A stretch of DNA of 16,769 bases from Miltoncostaeaceae bacterium (GCA_030598075.1 JAUVQP010000012.1:1-16769); one strand, 5' to 3'. Shown: positions 1 through 7,927, counted from the stretch's first letter. Program-made: numbers and translations. Notes: a model not told the origin generated them from the sequence alone.

Positions 1-1008
1 GCTCGTGAGCCGCCGGACGAAATCGAGCTCGAGACAGTGAACGGCGATCGAGCCGGCCCAGAGCACGAGCGCGCCGTCGGGGTCGCGCCACCCCGCCAAC
101 TCGTCGCTGAGATCGCTGTACTCCACGACGCCCGTGTGCCCGCCGACCTGGGCGATCACGCCCATCCTCTCGTCGGGGCCCAGCTTTCGGACGACCACCG
201 ACGACATGTCGGCGTCGGCGAGCGCGTGATACCCGACGAGCTCCGGCCGCGCAATGCGCACGAGCGGATTGTCGACCTGGAAGGTGAAGATCGTACGAAT
301 CCCCCGGCCGGCCATCGCGTCGAGCGCTCCCGACCGGCGGAGGGCGGCCAGCACGCCACCGTGGCCGTCCGGCGACAGCGCCAGGCGGTCGGAGGCCTCG
401 AGGAGTATGCGCCCGGTCTCGCGGTCGACCACCGGCATCGTCCCCTGGACCACGAACTCGGCGCTCCCCGCGGGCAGCCCGTAGTTGTCGTTGTGGCGAA
501 AGAGCCCACGGGTGATGGCGTCGTTGGCCGGCGAGGTGAGAACGTAGAACGGCAGCTCACAGCGATAGCGCGCCCGCAGGGCCGCGATCTTGGCGGCGTG
601 GTGCCAAAAGAGCGTCCGGCCCGTGATCGGAGCGAAGGGGAAATCGCCCTTGGGGCCGTCGAAGCCCAGTCGCGTGCCCTGGCCTCCGGCGAGCAGGACG
701 CAGGCCACCTGCCCGGCGCGGAGGCGACGCTCGCCCTCCTCGCGGGCTTTCCTCTCGCGCTGTCGGGACACGTCGTCGTGCGGCAGCCCGATCGCGTCCG
801 GGGGTTGGACGTGGGCGAGCTCCGTCGCGTCCGTCGCGCCGTCGCCCCGGAAGCGCCCGACCAGCTCGGCGATGAGGTCGAGGTCGAGTTCCTCGATGTG
901 CGCGACGAGGTCCGCGCCCTCGCCGTCGCCGCATGCGGCGACGGCGTCGATCAGGTGCTCCTGACCCACGGCGCGCAACCGCTCGGCGAGGTCCGGGGGG
1001 ACGTTCAC
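1..1008 (-). CDS. UDPGP-family nucleotidyltransferase (UDP-sugar pyrophosphorylase-like), 3' end beyond window
   Basis: Translating the minus strand from GTG at 1008 gives an open frame of 336 codons that leaves the window without a stop. Residues 106-115 read LAGGQGTRLG, followed by GPKG with lysine near 120. This is the nucleotide-binding signature of the UDPGP family, which includes eukaryotic AGX1 (UDP-GlcNAc pyrophosphorylase) and UTP-glucose-1-phosphate uridylyltransferases. These enzymes join UTP and a sugar 1-phosphate into a UDP-sugar plus pyrophosphate in the cytoplasm. Later segments (FTFQVDNPLVRIA, the GVVEYSDLS stretch, IAVHCLELDF) fit the sugar-binding part of the fold. An N-terminal helical region of about 95 residues is also usual. 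It lies about 100 bases after hemQ on the same strand. The start is the best available, with no clear ribosome binding site. Whether the sugar is glucose, GlcNAc or GalNAc cannot be decided from this fragment. Family membership is fairly sure; substrate is unknown. Confidence 0.85.
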   Translation of the reverse strand, partial: MNVPPDLAERLRAVGQEHLIDAVAACGDGEGADLVAHIEELDLDLIAELVGRFRGDGATDATELAHVQPPDAIGLPHDDVSRQRERKAREEGERRLRAGQVACVLLAGGQGTRLGFDGPKGDFPFAPITGRTLFWHHAAKIAALRARYRCELPFYVLTSPANDAITRGLFRHNDNYGLPAGSAEFVVQGTMPVVDRETGRILLEASDRLALSPDGHGGVLAALRRSGALDAMAGRGIRTIFTFQVDNPLVRIARPELVGYHALADADMSSVVVRKLGPDERMGVIAQVGGHTGVVEYSDLSDELAGWRDPDGALVLWAGSIAVHCLELDFVRRLTS

Positions 1009-1110
1009 GCGCGGAAGGATAGGAGGCGGGGCGGGGCGGGGCGCAGGGGCCGCCTCAGAATGACGGTCGCGACCGCCTGCGGGCTGCAGAGCCTTCGCGA
1101 CGCGGTGTCA

Positions 1111-1893
1111 TCACCCGTTGCCGAGCCCAGAGCGCTCGACGGCCTCCTCCACGCCCATGACCAGGCCGACCCAGAAGGGGCCGAACTCGGCGTAGCGGGC
1201 GCTCACCGGATCAAAACGCATCTCGTAGACGATCTCCTTGATCACGACGGGGTCGTCGGCGAGGAGGGTGACGCCCCACTCCCAGTCGTCGAGCCCCGTA
1301 GAGCCGGTGATCAACTGGATCACGCGGCCGGCATACGCTCGACCGACCCGGGCGTGGCCCCGCATGAGCGCCTTGCGCTCGTCGAAGGACAGCTCGTACC
1401 AGTTGGCGTCGGGCGTGCGGGTCTTCGACATGGGGTAGAACGCGATGACCCGCCTCTCGGGGAGCCGGGGGTGCAGGCGGGCGTCGCGGTACCTGAGCAT
1501 CCGCTCGCTCCACGCCGCCAGACGCTCGGGGGTCGCCTCCTCGCCCTCGGCCGCGAGTCGAGCCCGCTCGTCGTCCTCGGTGGACGTGTACTCGCTGCCC
1601 TCGGTGAGCGAGAAGAATGATCCAACGACGTCGACCGGTCCGCGCGTGACCCGCTTCGTCAACCGATCGAGCGCGTCGACGTCCGGGCTGAGGGCCATGA
1701 GGCCGAGGTCCGCCTTCGCCCCCAGCACGGAGAAGGCGATGACCTGCTGCGGGTCGATCGCGACGAACGCCCGACAGGCCTCGACGATCTCCGTGGCCGG
1801 CTCGCCGGGGCGCGCGCGCAGCATCAGATGGACGACTCCCCAGCCCTCGCTGGGTCGCACCGCCGAGTCGGATGTCGTGCCGTCGGCTTCCAC
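1111..1893 (-). CDS. hemQ: HemQ coproheme decarboxylase (chlorite dismutase family)
   Basis: This 260-residue protein matches HemQ, which uses H2O2 to remove two propionate carboxyls from coproheme III and give protoheme, the last step of the coproporphyrin-dependent pathway of Gram-positive bacteria. FYPMSK near residues 152-157 carries the catalytic tyrosine (Y153). RGHARVGRAYAGRV follows, with H180 the likely proximal heme ligand, then GSTGLDDWEWGVTL and YEMRFDPVSARYAEFG, all typical of the HemQ branch. Family members are usually about 230-260 residues, so it is full length. Translation probably starts at GTG 1893, 3 bases after the stop of the upstream beta-propeller gene. AGGA lies very close to that start, and a second in-frame GTG at 1860 is an alternative. 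The spacing suggests co-transcription and coupling. No other heme genes are visible. Confidence 0.93.
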   Translation of the reverse strand: MEADGTTSDSAVRPSEGWGVVHLMLRARPGEPATEIVEACRAFVAIDPQQVIAFSVLGAKADLGLMALSPDVDALDRLTKRVTRGPVDVVGSFFSLTEGSEYTSTEDDERARLAAEGEEATPERLAAWSERMLRYRDARLHPRLPERRVIAFYPMSKTRTPDANWYELSFDERKALMRGHARVGRAYAGRVIQLITGSTGLDDWEWGVTLLADDPVVIKEIVYEMRFDPVSARYAEFGPFWVGLVMGVEEAVERSGLGNG

Positions 1894-1896
1894 GTC

Positions 1897-3051
1897 CTAC
1901 GCCCTCGTGAAGCGGTAGAGGACGCTGTTACCGATCACGTAGAGGTCTCCGCCGTTGCCCTCGCCGAAGGAGGTGATGCCGCTCAACCGCACGTTGAGCG
2001 TCCGCGTGAGCTCGATGGGAGGCCCGGGGTTCGGCCCGGCGCGCATGGTCCATACGCTCCCGGAGCAGTAGTCCGCATAGACGTAGCGTCCACGGAGAGC
2101 GGGCACACCGGCGCCCCGCGAGACGTAGCCCCCGGTCACCGAGCAGCCTCGCGCGTGCGAGTACTGCGCGACCGGGGGCACGTGGGGACCGCCCCGCAGC
2201 GCCTGGGCTCCCGCGAACCGGCGGCGCCCCTCGAACGCGCTCCACCCAAAGTTGGCGCCGCCCGACGCACCCGCCGCGCGGAAGCTGACCTCCTCGATCG
2301 CGCCCTGTCCGACGTCGCCGATCCACAGGTCGCCGCGCGAGCGGTCGAACGAGAACCTCCACGGGTTGCGAAGCCCGTAGTGATAGACCTCAGGAGCCGG
2401 ACCCGCGCGAAACGGATTGCCGGCCGGGATGCGGTAGGGGCGTCCGGCCGTACGCCCGTTGACGTCGATGCGAAGCAGCTTGCCGAGGCGCGAGCCGCTG
2501 TTCTGAGCCGTACTCCGCGGATCGCCGCCGCCGTCGCCGGTGCCGACGTAGAGGAAACCGTCCGGCCCGAACGCCAGATGGCCGCCGTTGTGGTTGGAGG
2601 CGGGCTGGTCGATGCGCAGAAGGACCCTCGCGCTCCTCGGGTTGGCGCGGTTGCGGTTGCGTCGCCGGTACTCGACGACTCGGGTGTCGCCGCCGCGGTT
2701 GGTGTAGTTGATGAAGAAGCGTCCGTTCTGCCGGTAGCGGGGATGAAAGGCAAGCCCCAGCAGGCCCTGCTCGCGGCCGCGGCTGATGAGGCGCGCCACG
2801 TCCAGAAAGGGCGTCCGCCGGCGTCGGCCGCGATCGAGGATCTCGATGCGGCCGCTCTGGTGGACCAGATAGAGCCGGGAGGCCTGTCCCGGTGCGGCGG
2901 CGGCGAAGAGCGCATCGCCCGCGAAAGCCACCCTCTGAAGGGCGACGTCGTCCCCTTGGTGCTGCTCCGCTCCCAGGGCGCCTCCGGTCCCCGCGGACCC
3001 CACCGTGCCGATGAGCGCGAGGGCGAGGGCGGGCAGGAGGGCTCGGCGCAC
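1897..3051 (-). CDS. Secreted glucose/sorbosone dehydrogenase-type beta-propeller (PQQ sugar dehydrogenase family)
   Basis: The 384-residue product has a signal-peptide-like N-terminus (VRRALLPALALALIGTVGSAG) followed by a six-bladed beta-propeller of the GSDH family, which covers soluble PQQ glucose dehydrogenases, aldose sugar dehydrogenases and Hhip-like proteins. Hallmarks are EQGLLGLAFHPRY near 94-106, SNHNGGHLAFGPDG near 152-165 with the conserved histidine region, GTGDGGGDP near 170-178, YGLRNPWRFSFD near 225-236, GDLWIGDVGQGAIEEV near 240-255 and NFGWSAFEG near 267-275. It probably oxidises sugars or related alcohols outside the cytoplasmic membrane, but the electron acceptor and PQQ use are inferred from family. 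The minus frame stays open upstream to 3831, but that part overlaps a divergent gene and has no propeller motifs. GTG 3051 is preferred because it directly precedes the signal peptide and has TAGCGT 7 bases upstream. hemQ follows after 3 bases. Confidence 0.88.
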   Translation of the reverse strand: MRRALLPALALALIGTVGSAGTGGALGAEQHQGDDVALQRVAFAGDALFAAAAPGQASRLYLVHQSGRIEILDRGRRRRTPFLDVARLISRGREQGLLGLAFHPRYRQNGRFFINYTNRGGDTRVVEYRRRNRNRANPRSARVLLRIDQPASNHNGGHLAFGPDGFLYVGTGDGGGDPRSTAQNSGSRLGKLLRIDVNGRTAGRPYRIPAGNPFRAGPAPEVYHYGLRNPWRFSFDRSRGDLWIGDVGQGAIEEVSFRAAGASGGANFGWSAFEGRRRFAGAQALRGGPHVPPVAQYSHARGCSVTGGYVSRGAGVPALRGRYVYADYCSGSVWTMRAGPNPGPPIELTRTLNVRLSGITSFGEGNGGDLYVIGNSVLYRFTRA

Positions 3052-3058
3052 GGCAGGG

Positions 3059-3064
3059 ACGCTA
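3059..3064 (-). promoter_or_regulatory. Candidate -10 element for a leaderless transcript of the beta-propeller gene
   Basis: On the minus strand TAGCGT ends 7 bases before the GTG start at 3051, and there is no Shine-Dalgarno sequence. This fits the TAnnnT -10 pattern of leaderless actinobacterial mRNAs. No convincing -35 was found. Confidence 0.4.
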
Positions 3065-3108
3065 GCGGCCAACCCGCGCCCCGCCAAGAAAGCGCGATGA
3101 CGGGCGCG

Positions 3109-3114
3109 TAGGGT
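3109..3114 (+). promoter_or_regulatory. Candidate -10 element for a leaderless transcript of the DUF5996-like gene
   Basis: TAGGGT ends 7 bases before ATG 3122, so transcription would begin at or next to the start codon. This favours ATG 3122 over GTG 3113, which overlaps the hexamer. It lies 44 bases from the opposing TAGCGT element of the divergent gene. Confidence 0.4.
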
Positions 3115-3121
3115 GGCCGCG

Positions 3122-4204
3122 ATGCTGACAAGCCGCCTCGCCCGCTGGCTTCGTTCGAATCCCGAACTGGCGACGGGGCTCCGGGGGGGGCCCGCCGACC
3201 TTGTGCTCGAGGACGGGGGCCTGGTCATCCTCCGCCGAGCCGATGAGCGCGACCACACGATCGACGCTCGCGGCTTCGACCCCGGCGGAACGGATCCCTC
3301 CGACCCGGTCGACGTGATACGGCCGCGGCGCGCCAACACGACGATCGCGCTCGTCGCCGACGCGGGCGCCACGTCGTGGGAGGAGATCGGCGACGGCCGG
3401 GGGGCGATCTCGTGGCGCGCGCTGGCGGAACAGTACGACGCGGCAAGAGCGTTCGCCGTGCGCGAGGACCTCATTCTCCCTCTCCCGTTGCCCGACCTCG
3501 GGGGCGCCGAATACTCGCTCGGACGCGCCGGCCTCCACGCGCTCGCCGAGGTTCTGGGCGCCGCACGCGAGAGCCTCACCGGCCGCATCGGTCTCCGCGC
3601 TCGGGCGAAAGCGGTCACGACCCCGGGCTTTCCCGCCGACGCCGGCCTGCGGCCGACGCTCGCCCTCGGGCCCGAACGGGCCCGCTTGGTGCTGCTTCCG
3701 GCGCCGGAGAGCTCGGGCACGCCCCTCGTCGGCCTGAGTCCCCGCGAGGCGGCCGCCGCGCTGGTCGCAGACTTCGCCGAGCGGGGCGTGGCCCTCCCCC
3801 TGGAAGCCGACCGGTTCGACCGCGAACCCATCCCGCCGCCGCCCGAGGGGTTCGGGACGTTCCTCTCGTTCGGCGCGAACCTGCTCGCGCGCGCGCGCTA
3901 CGAGGCGGGTCCCGATGCCAGCCCGGTGCAGTTGTGGCCCGAGCACTTCGACCAGGCGTTCGACTCACGACGGGTTACCTGCGGCATCTCCCCGGGCGAC
4001 GAGGACAGCCCGGAGCCCTACCTCTACGTGCTGACGGAGCGGACCGGGGGGTGGCTGCCGGAGCCGGCCATGTGGACGAGCGAGCCATGGGCGGGAGCCA
4101 GGCTCGGCTGGAGCGACCTCCGCGAGGCCGCCGCGAGCGGGGACGACGCGCTCGAGCTGGGACGGACATTCTTCGCCGCCGGCCTGGCGACGCGAACACC
4201 CTAG
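3122..4204 (+). CDS. Uncharacterised protein, distantly DUF5996-like
   Basis: A 360-residue soluble protein (363 if GTG 3113 is used) with no signal peptide or membrane segment. The C-terminal third holds SPVQLWPEHFDQAFD, then GISPGDEDSPEPYLYV and a Trp-rich stretch with WTSEPWAGA. This layout resembles DUF5996 proteins, in which a conserved pocket lined with His, Trp and Phe follows an N-terminal alpha/beta half. The resemblance is from memory of the family pattern and is not proven. A helix followed by beta-rich sequence around residues 130-215 fits the same layout. It is divergent from the beta-propeller gene with 70 bases between starts, so the two may share a control region. It converges on the next minus-strand gene with an 8-base gap. 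No biochemical role is known to me. Confidence 0.75.
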   Translation: MLTSRLARWLRSNPELATGLRGGPADLVLEDGGLVILRRADERDHTIDARGFDPGGTDPSDPVDVIRPRRANTTIALVADAGATSWEEIGDGRGAISWRALAEQYDAARAFAVREDLILPLPLPDLGGAEYSLGRAGLHALAEVLGAARESLTGRIGLRARAKAVTTPGFPADAGLRPTLALGPERARLVLLPAPESSGTPLVGLSPREAAAALVADFAERGVALPLEADRFDREPIPPPPEGFGTFLSFGANLLARARYEAGPDASPVQLWPEHFDQAFDSRRVTCGISPGDEDSPEPYLYVLTERTGGWLPEPAMWTSEPWAGARLGWSDLREAAASGDDALELGRTFFAAGLATRTP

Positions 4205-4212
4205 GTGTCGCG

Positions 4213-4464
4213 CTAGCCGGCGGTGACGACGTCGATGGCCGGCTGCACCGCGCGGCTCACGGTGACCGGCAGCAGCCGGACGAACGCGTTGAGCTCGGAG
4301 GCGGGCGCGCCGTCCGCGACCCCGTTGACCAGCCGCTCGATGACCACAATCTCGCGTGGACCGAGATCGCCCGCGACCGGGTCGAGCGCTTTGGTCAGCC
4401 CATCGGCGAGCTGGTCATCGATGGTCTTGAGCGCGGCGACGATCTCGGCGGGGATTTCGGCCAT
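4213..4464 (-). CDS. Small hypothetical protein (83 aa)
   Basis: The frame from ATG 4464 encodes a compact, probably helical protein (MAEIPAEIVAALKTIDDQL at the start, ending AVQPAIDVVTAG). It contains no cysteine, no membrane segment and no motif I recognise. The minus frame stays open upstream to 4920, but that part is low-complexity Arg/Ala/Ser sequence typical of an antisense frame. The start is supported by GATAAT on the minus strand 6 bases upstream, which would make a leaderless mRNA. It ends 8 bases from the stop of the convergent DUF5996-like gene. Its reality rests on a protein-like composition and the promoter placement. Confidence 0.6.
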   Translation of the reverse strand: MAEIPAEIVAALKTIDDQLADGLTKALDPVAGDLGPREIVVIERLVNGVADGAPASELNAFVRLLPVTVSRAVQPAIDVVTAG

Positions 4465-4470
4465 GCCGCC

Positions 4471-4476
4471 ATTATC
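4471..4476 (-). promoter_or_regulatory. Candidate -10 element (GATAAT) for the 83-aa gene
   Basis: GATAAT on the minus strand is one of the best -10 matches in this GC-rich window and stands 6 bases before ATG 4464, with no Shine-Dalgarno sequence between. CTGCAC 18 bases further upstream is a weak -35 candidate. Confidence 0.45.
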
Positions 4477-4567
4477 GCACACGCCACCGACGGCGTGCAG
4501 CTCACAGCTCGAAGGGAATCGCGCCCGAGCCGCCAAGTCAAGGCCGCAACGTTCCTTGGAGGTGGCC

Positions 4568-4891
4568 GTGATCGGGGTAGCGAGCATGATGGGCGTCCTG
4601 CTGGCCGCCCTGGTGGGCTGGTCAGCATCCAGCGCGGAGCGAGAGGGAGCCACCGCGGGCACCCTCGCGCTGAGGCTCCTCGCCGGTGTCGGCCTCTTGG
4701 GGCTCACCGTGGAAGCGCTCCGGATCGAAGCGCCGGGTGCCGCTCTCGTGGCCGGACCAATCGCCGTGGCGCTCATCGCAGGGCCCGTCGTCGATCGTGC
4801 TCGCTCCCGGCGCCGACGGGTGCCTCGGGCGCGGCTCCGAGAGGCGCCGATACCTGCCGCCCCGGCGCGATCGCGGCGCCGCGCCGCGTAG
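4568..4891 (+). CDS. Small hydrophobic membrane protein, unknown
   Basis: From GTG 4568 this frame encodes 107 residues with hydrophobic stretches near residues 4-17 (VASMMGVLLAALVGW), 28-42 and 50-68, then a strongly basic Arg-rich tail that would stay in the cytoplasm by the positive-inside rule. GGAGG at 4558-4562, 5 bases before GTG 4568, is a good ribosome binding site and decides the start over the ATGs at 4586 and 4589. The gene precedes the antiporter by 47 bases on the same strand and may be co-transcribed with it. I recognise no family. The opposite strand is also open here, but its translation is low complexity. Confidence 0.55.
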   Translation: MIGVASMMGVLLAALVGWSASSAEREGATAGTLALRLLAGVGLLGLTVEALRIEAPGAALVAGPIAVALIAGPVVDRARSRRRRVPRARLREAPIPAAPARSRRRAA

Positions 4892-4938
4892 CGTCCCGAC
4901 GCCGCGATCGCGCCGTCCAACCGTCTGACTAGCCCGCC

Positions 4939-6159
4939 GTGAACGAGAGCGACCTGCTTCAGCTCACGCTGATCGTCGTGCTCGCGGTGGGCGGAACGGC
5001 GATCGCCGGTCGCTTCGGGATTCCATCGATCGTCCTTCTGCTACCCCTCGGGTTCGTGTTCGGCGCGGGGCTCGGACTCCTCGATCCGGACGAGCTCTTC
5101 GGAGACCTGCTCACTCCGCTCGTCTCGCTCTCGGTGGCGGTGATCCTCTTCGACGGCGGGCTCGGACTCCGGCTGGCCCGCGTCTCGGCGGGCGCACGCC
5201 GCGCGGTCGTGGGGCTGCTGACCGTCGGCGTCGCCGTGACGTGGCTCGCGGGCACGCTGGGCGCGATGGCGCTCTTCGACATCAGGCGCGACCTCGCGAT
5301 CCTCATGGGAGCGATTCTGATCATGTCCGGCCCGACGGTCGTGCTCCCGATTCTCAGCATCGCGCGCCCACGCGGCCGCGTGGCCGCCGTCACACGCTGG
5401 GAGGGGATCCTGGTCGACCCCATCGGCGCGATCATCGCCGTGGTCACGTTCCACGTGATAAGCAGCGGGGGCCCCAACTATCGGGGGGAGGGCATCAAGG
5501 ACTTCGCGCTGACCGTCGGGCTCGGGGTCGTCGCCGGCATCGTGGGCGCGACCATCCTCTTCAAGCTCCTGAAGTTCGCCGGCCTTGCGCCGCACGCCGA
5601 GGTGGGCGTCACGCTGGGCATTGTGCTCGCGACGTTCGCGGTGCCCGACGCGATCCTCGAGGACTCGGGCCTCTTGAGCGTTGTGATCATGGGCATCTTC
5701 ATCGCCAACCAGAAGCGCGTCCCCGTCGAGCACATCACCGAGTTCAAGGAGATCGTCGGCGGCCTGCTGACCGGTGTGCTCTTCATCGTCCTCTCGGCGC
5801 GCATCCCGGCCTCGTCGCTGGCCGACCACCTCGTCCCGGCCCTCGTGCTCACGGCGATCCTGGTCGTGCTCGCTCGCCCGCTCGCCGTCGCGGCCGCGAC
5901 GGCGCGCACGACGCTCGCCGCGCGCGAGCGAGCGTTCCTCGCGTGGATGGCGCCACGGGGGATCGTCGTGGCCTCGGTGTCGTCGATCTTCGCGCTCCAA
6001 CTGGAGGCGCAGGGTGTGCCGGGAGCGGACGATCTCGTGCCGATCACCTTCATCGTGATCGTGGCGACCACGGCGCTCTACGGGCTCACGGCGCGGCCGG
6101 TCGCGGTCCTGCTGGGCGTCGCCGAGCCAGACGAGGAGCCCGACACGACGACGACGTAG
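4939..6159 (+). CDS. CPA1-family cation:proton antiporter (NhaP-like), membrane domain only
   Basis: A 406-residue polytopic membrane protein with about 12 hydrophobic helices. SGPTVVLPIL near residues 130-139 and WEGILVDPIGAI near 154-165 are core CPA1 exchanger motifs; E155 and D160 lie in the ion-binding helix region. LLDPDELFGDLLTPLVSL and ILFDGGLGLRL near the N-terminus match the NhaP-like group. The role is exchange of Na+ or K+ for H+ across the cytoplasmic membrane. Relatives in this group often carry a C-terminal TrkA-N or TrkA-C nucleotide-binding regulatory domain of about 200 residues. Here the protein ends just after the last helix with VAEPDEEPDTTTT. The start is GTG 4939; no strong ribosome binding site is visible. 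Ion specificity cannot be read from sequence. Confidence 0.9.
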   Translation: MNESDLLQLTLIVVLAVGGTAIAGRFGIPSIVLLLPLGFVFGAGLGLLDPDELFGDLLTPLVSLSVAVILFDGGLGLRLARVSAGARRAVVGLLTVGVAVTWLAGTLGAMALFDIRRDLAILMGAILIMSGPTVVLPILSIARPRGRVAAVTRWEGILVDPIGAIIAVVTFHVISSGGPNYRGEGIKDFALTVGLGVVAGIVGATILFKLLKFAGLAPHAEVGVTLGIVLATFAVPDAILEDSGLLSVVIMGIFIANQKRVPVEHITEFKEIVGGLLTGVLFIVLSARIPASSLADHLVPALVLTAILVVLARPLAVAAATARTTLAARERAFLAWMAPRGIVVASVSSIFALQLEAQGVPGADDLVPITFIVIVATTALYGLTARPVAVLLGVAEPDEEPDTTTT

Positions 6160-6200
6160 CCTCCTGGTGCTCGGCGCCGCGGAGGACGCCAATGCTCTCG

Positions 6201-7919
6201 CTAGGGAACGGGGGCGGGGTTCTCGCCCGCTCCGCGGTCGAGTACCCAGCGCCGCATACGGTCGACCACGGGCTGGGCATCCAGCGACGGGATCGACCAG
6301 CCGATGGCCTCGGCGGCCTGAAGGCCGGCGCGCAGGCGGGCAATCGCCTCGCCGACGTGGATCGGCTCGGCGGGCAGGCCGATCTCGTCCATCGGGTCGA
6401 GGATCTCGCGGCGGAGTCGAACCGGCGCTGTGTCGGGCAGGAAGAACGCGTCCTTCACGGCCCCCTGAAGCTCGCCGAAATCGAGGAGGACGATGAGCGG
6501 CGCGACCCGTCCCTCTTCCTTGGCCACCGCGACGACGAGCTGCTGCTGGTCGTCAGCGTCGCTGAGCGACGTGATCCACGCGGCGGACGGATACGCCTCG
6601 ATGAGACCGGCGATCGCGGGCCGTCGGGCCCTCGCCAGAGACCCGGCGGCGTCGCGGGCGGCGACCGCGACAGAACCGTCGAGCACCGCGGCGGCGGCCA
6701 AGCAGACATCTCGCCCGGCGTCGCCGCACCGCGCGCCGATGGCGCGCACCAACTCCTCCCCGTCGTCGGCGGAGAGCCCGCCGAAAAGAACCTCGATCGC
6801 CGCCTCGACGAGGTACGAACGGCGCAGCTCGGCGATGCCGCGCGCGAGTGCCTCGGGGTCATCGCCGCGTCGCCCGAGCGCCGCGCGCAGCCGGACGAAC
6901 GCCGCTTGGGCGTCGAGGTCAGCGCCGAGATCGGACAGGGCCTCCGACAGCTCTCCGGCCGAGGAATCGGTGCGCGCCAGGGCCTCCTCGACAAGCCGCC
7001 GGGCGAGCACCGCATCGCCCGAGCGGTGCGCGACGACCGCCCCCTCATAGCGATCCTCCGGATCGTCCGCGGGAAACGCCCCCTCGAGCACACGAATCGC
7101 GGCATCCGACCGGCCGTCTCGGGCCATCGTTCGGGCCAACCGACGCCTCGCGGACGGAGCCCGATCGGGTAGATGCTCCAGGAGCAGCTCGACGAGCCGC
7201 TCCTGGAGCTCGATGGACTCCTCGAGCTGCTCGGCGCCCAACAGCATGCGCGCCTGCTCGTCGAGCGCGGCGGCGTGCGCCCGCGTAACCGCCTCCCACG
7301 CGGTCCCCCGCGGCCCGACCCAGCCCAGGTGCAGCTCGTATCCGGCCCGGTCGAGAACGTCGGTGAGTGGTCGGCCGGGGACGCGCAGCGCCGATGGATT
7401 GCACGCCGCGAGCTCGGCGACGACCATGGCGAGCGGCGCTAGGCCGAGCCCGTCCCCCTCCCGGAGATGGCGACGGACGGCCCCGAGGAGAGCCTCCTCG
7501 TCGGCCGGGCGCCGGCCGACGCGCCGCAGCGGCCGAGCCGGTGCGACGAGGCTCTGGGCGTCCACGCGGACGGAGACCGACGAACCCGGCGACGCGTCGT
7601 GGGGCAGCGGCACGCGGGGACCGATCGGGAGCAGGGCGAGGGGCGCGAGATCGCCGTCGAGCGGCAGGCCCTTGGTGGCTACCGCCTCGGCATCGACCCT
7701 CGCGGTGAGTGTGAGGCCGTCGAACGCCTGGGCGAGGCTGGCGACCCGGCCGTCCGAGAGATCGAACGCGCGAGGATCGTCGCGCAGAGCGCGGCGCACG
7801 GCAGCGGCGGGGTCATTCGCGTGGGTGATGCCGGCGCGCGCAAGCTCGTCACCGAGTTCCCCGGCGGCCCTGGGACCGGCCGCGAGAAGCCGAAGAGCCG
7901 CGTCAGCGATACGCCCCAT
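6201..7919 (-). CDS. Large hypothetical protein (572 aa), winged-helix-like N-terminus and helical repeats
   Basis: I do not recognise this protein. Residues 1 to about 75 (MGRIADAALRLLAAGPRAAG onward) alternate short helices with an Arg/Asp-rich segment ending FDLSDGRVASL. This resembles a HARE-HTH or winged-helix module. A middle region with LHLGWVGPRGTAWEAV follows. About residues 225-440 are Ala/Leu/Arg-rich helices in pairs (ARRRLARTMARDGRSDAAI and neighbours), like TPR or other alpha-solenoid repeats. No catalytic motif, signal peptide or membrane helix is seen. ATG 7919 is chosen because TAGCGT lies 8 bases upstream; an in-frame ATG at 7964 would add 15 basic residues of low complexity. 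It converges on the antiporter with a 41-base gap and is divergent from the DedA gene. Confidence 0.8.
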   Translation of the reverse strand: MGRIADAALRLLAAGPRAAGELGDELARAGITHANDPAAAVRRALRDDPRAFDLSDGRVASLAQAFDGLTLTARVDAEAVATKGLPLDGDLAPLALLPIGPRVPLPHDASPGSSVSVRVDAQSLVAPARPLRRVGRRPADEEALLGAVRRHLREGDGLGLAPLAMVVAELAACNPSALRVPGRPLTDVLDRAGYELHLGWVGPRGTAWEAVTRAHAAALDEQARMLLGAEQLEESIELQERLVELLLEHLPDRAPSARRRLARTMARDGRSDAAIRVLEGAFPADDPEDRYEGAVVAHRSGDAVLARRLVEEALARTDSSAGELSEALSDLGADLDAQAAFVRLRAALGRRGDDPEALARGIAELRRSYLVEAAIEVLFGGLSADDGEELVRAIGARCGDAGRDVCLAAAAVLDGSVAVAARDAAGSLARARRPAIAGLIEAYPSAAWITSLSDADDQQQLVVAVAKEEGRVAPLIVLLDFGELQGAVKDAFFLPDTAPVRLRREILDPMDEIGLPAEPIHVGEAIARLRAGLQAAEAIGWSIPSLDAQPVVDRMRRWVLDRGAGENPAPVP

Positions 7920-7927
7920 CGACGGTG

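Noticed and set aside
37..1620. Long plus-strand open frame (527 codons) across the left end
   Set aside because: It runs antisense to hemQ and the UDPGP gene, both with clear family motifs, and its translation is repetitive Arg/Ala/Val/Asp sequence. It is a GC-rich shadow.
1828..3111. Plus-strand open frame of 427 codons
   Set aside because: It is antisense to the beta-propeller gene, whose motifs are unmistakable; the plus translation has no domain.
3052..3831. N-terminal extension of the beta-propeller frame by 260 codons
   Set aside because: It lies antisense to the DUF5996-like gene, is Ser/Arg/Ala low complexity, and precedes a signal peptide that must be N-terminal.
5241..7172. Plus-strand open frame of 643 codons, the longest in the window
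   Set aside because: It overlaps the antiporter in another frame and then lies antisense to the 572-aa gene; composition is Arg/Gly/His-rich without hydrophobic core.
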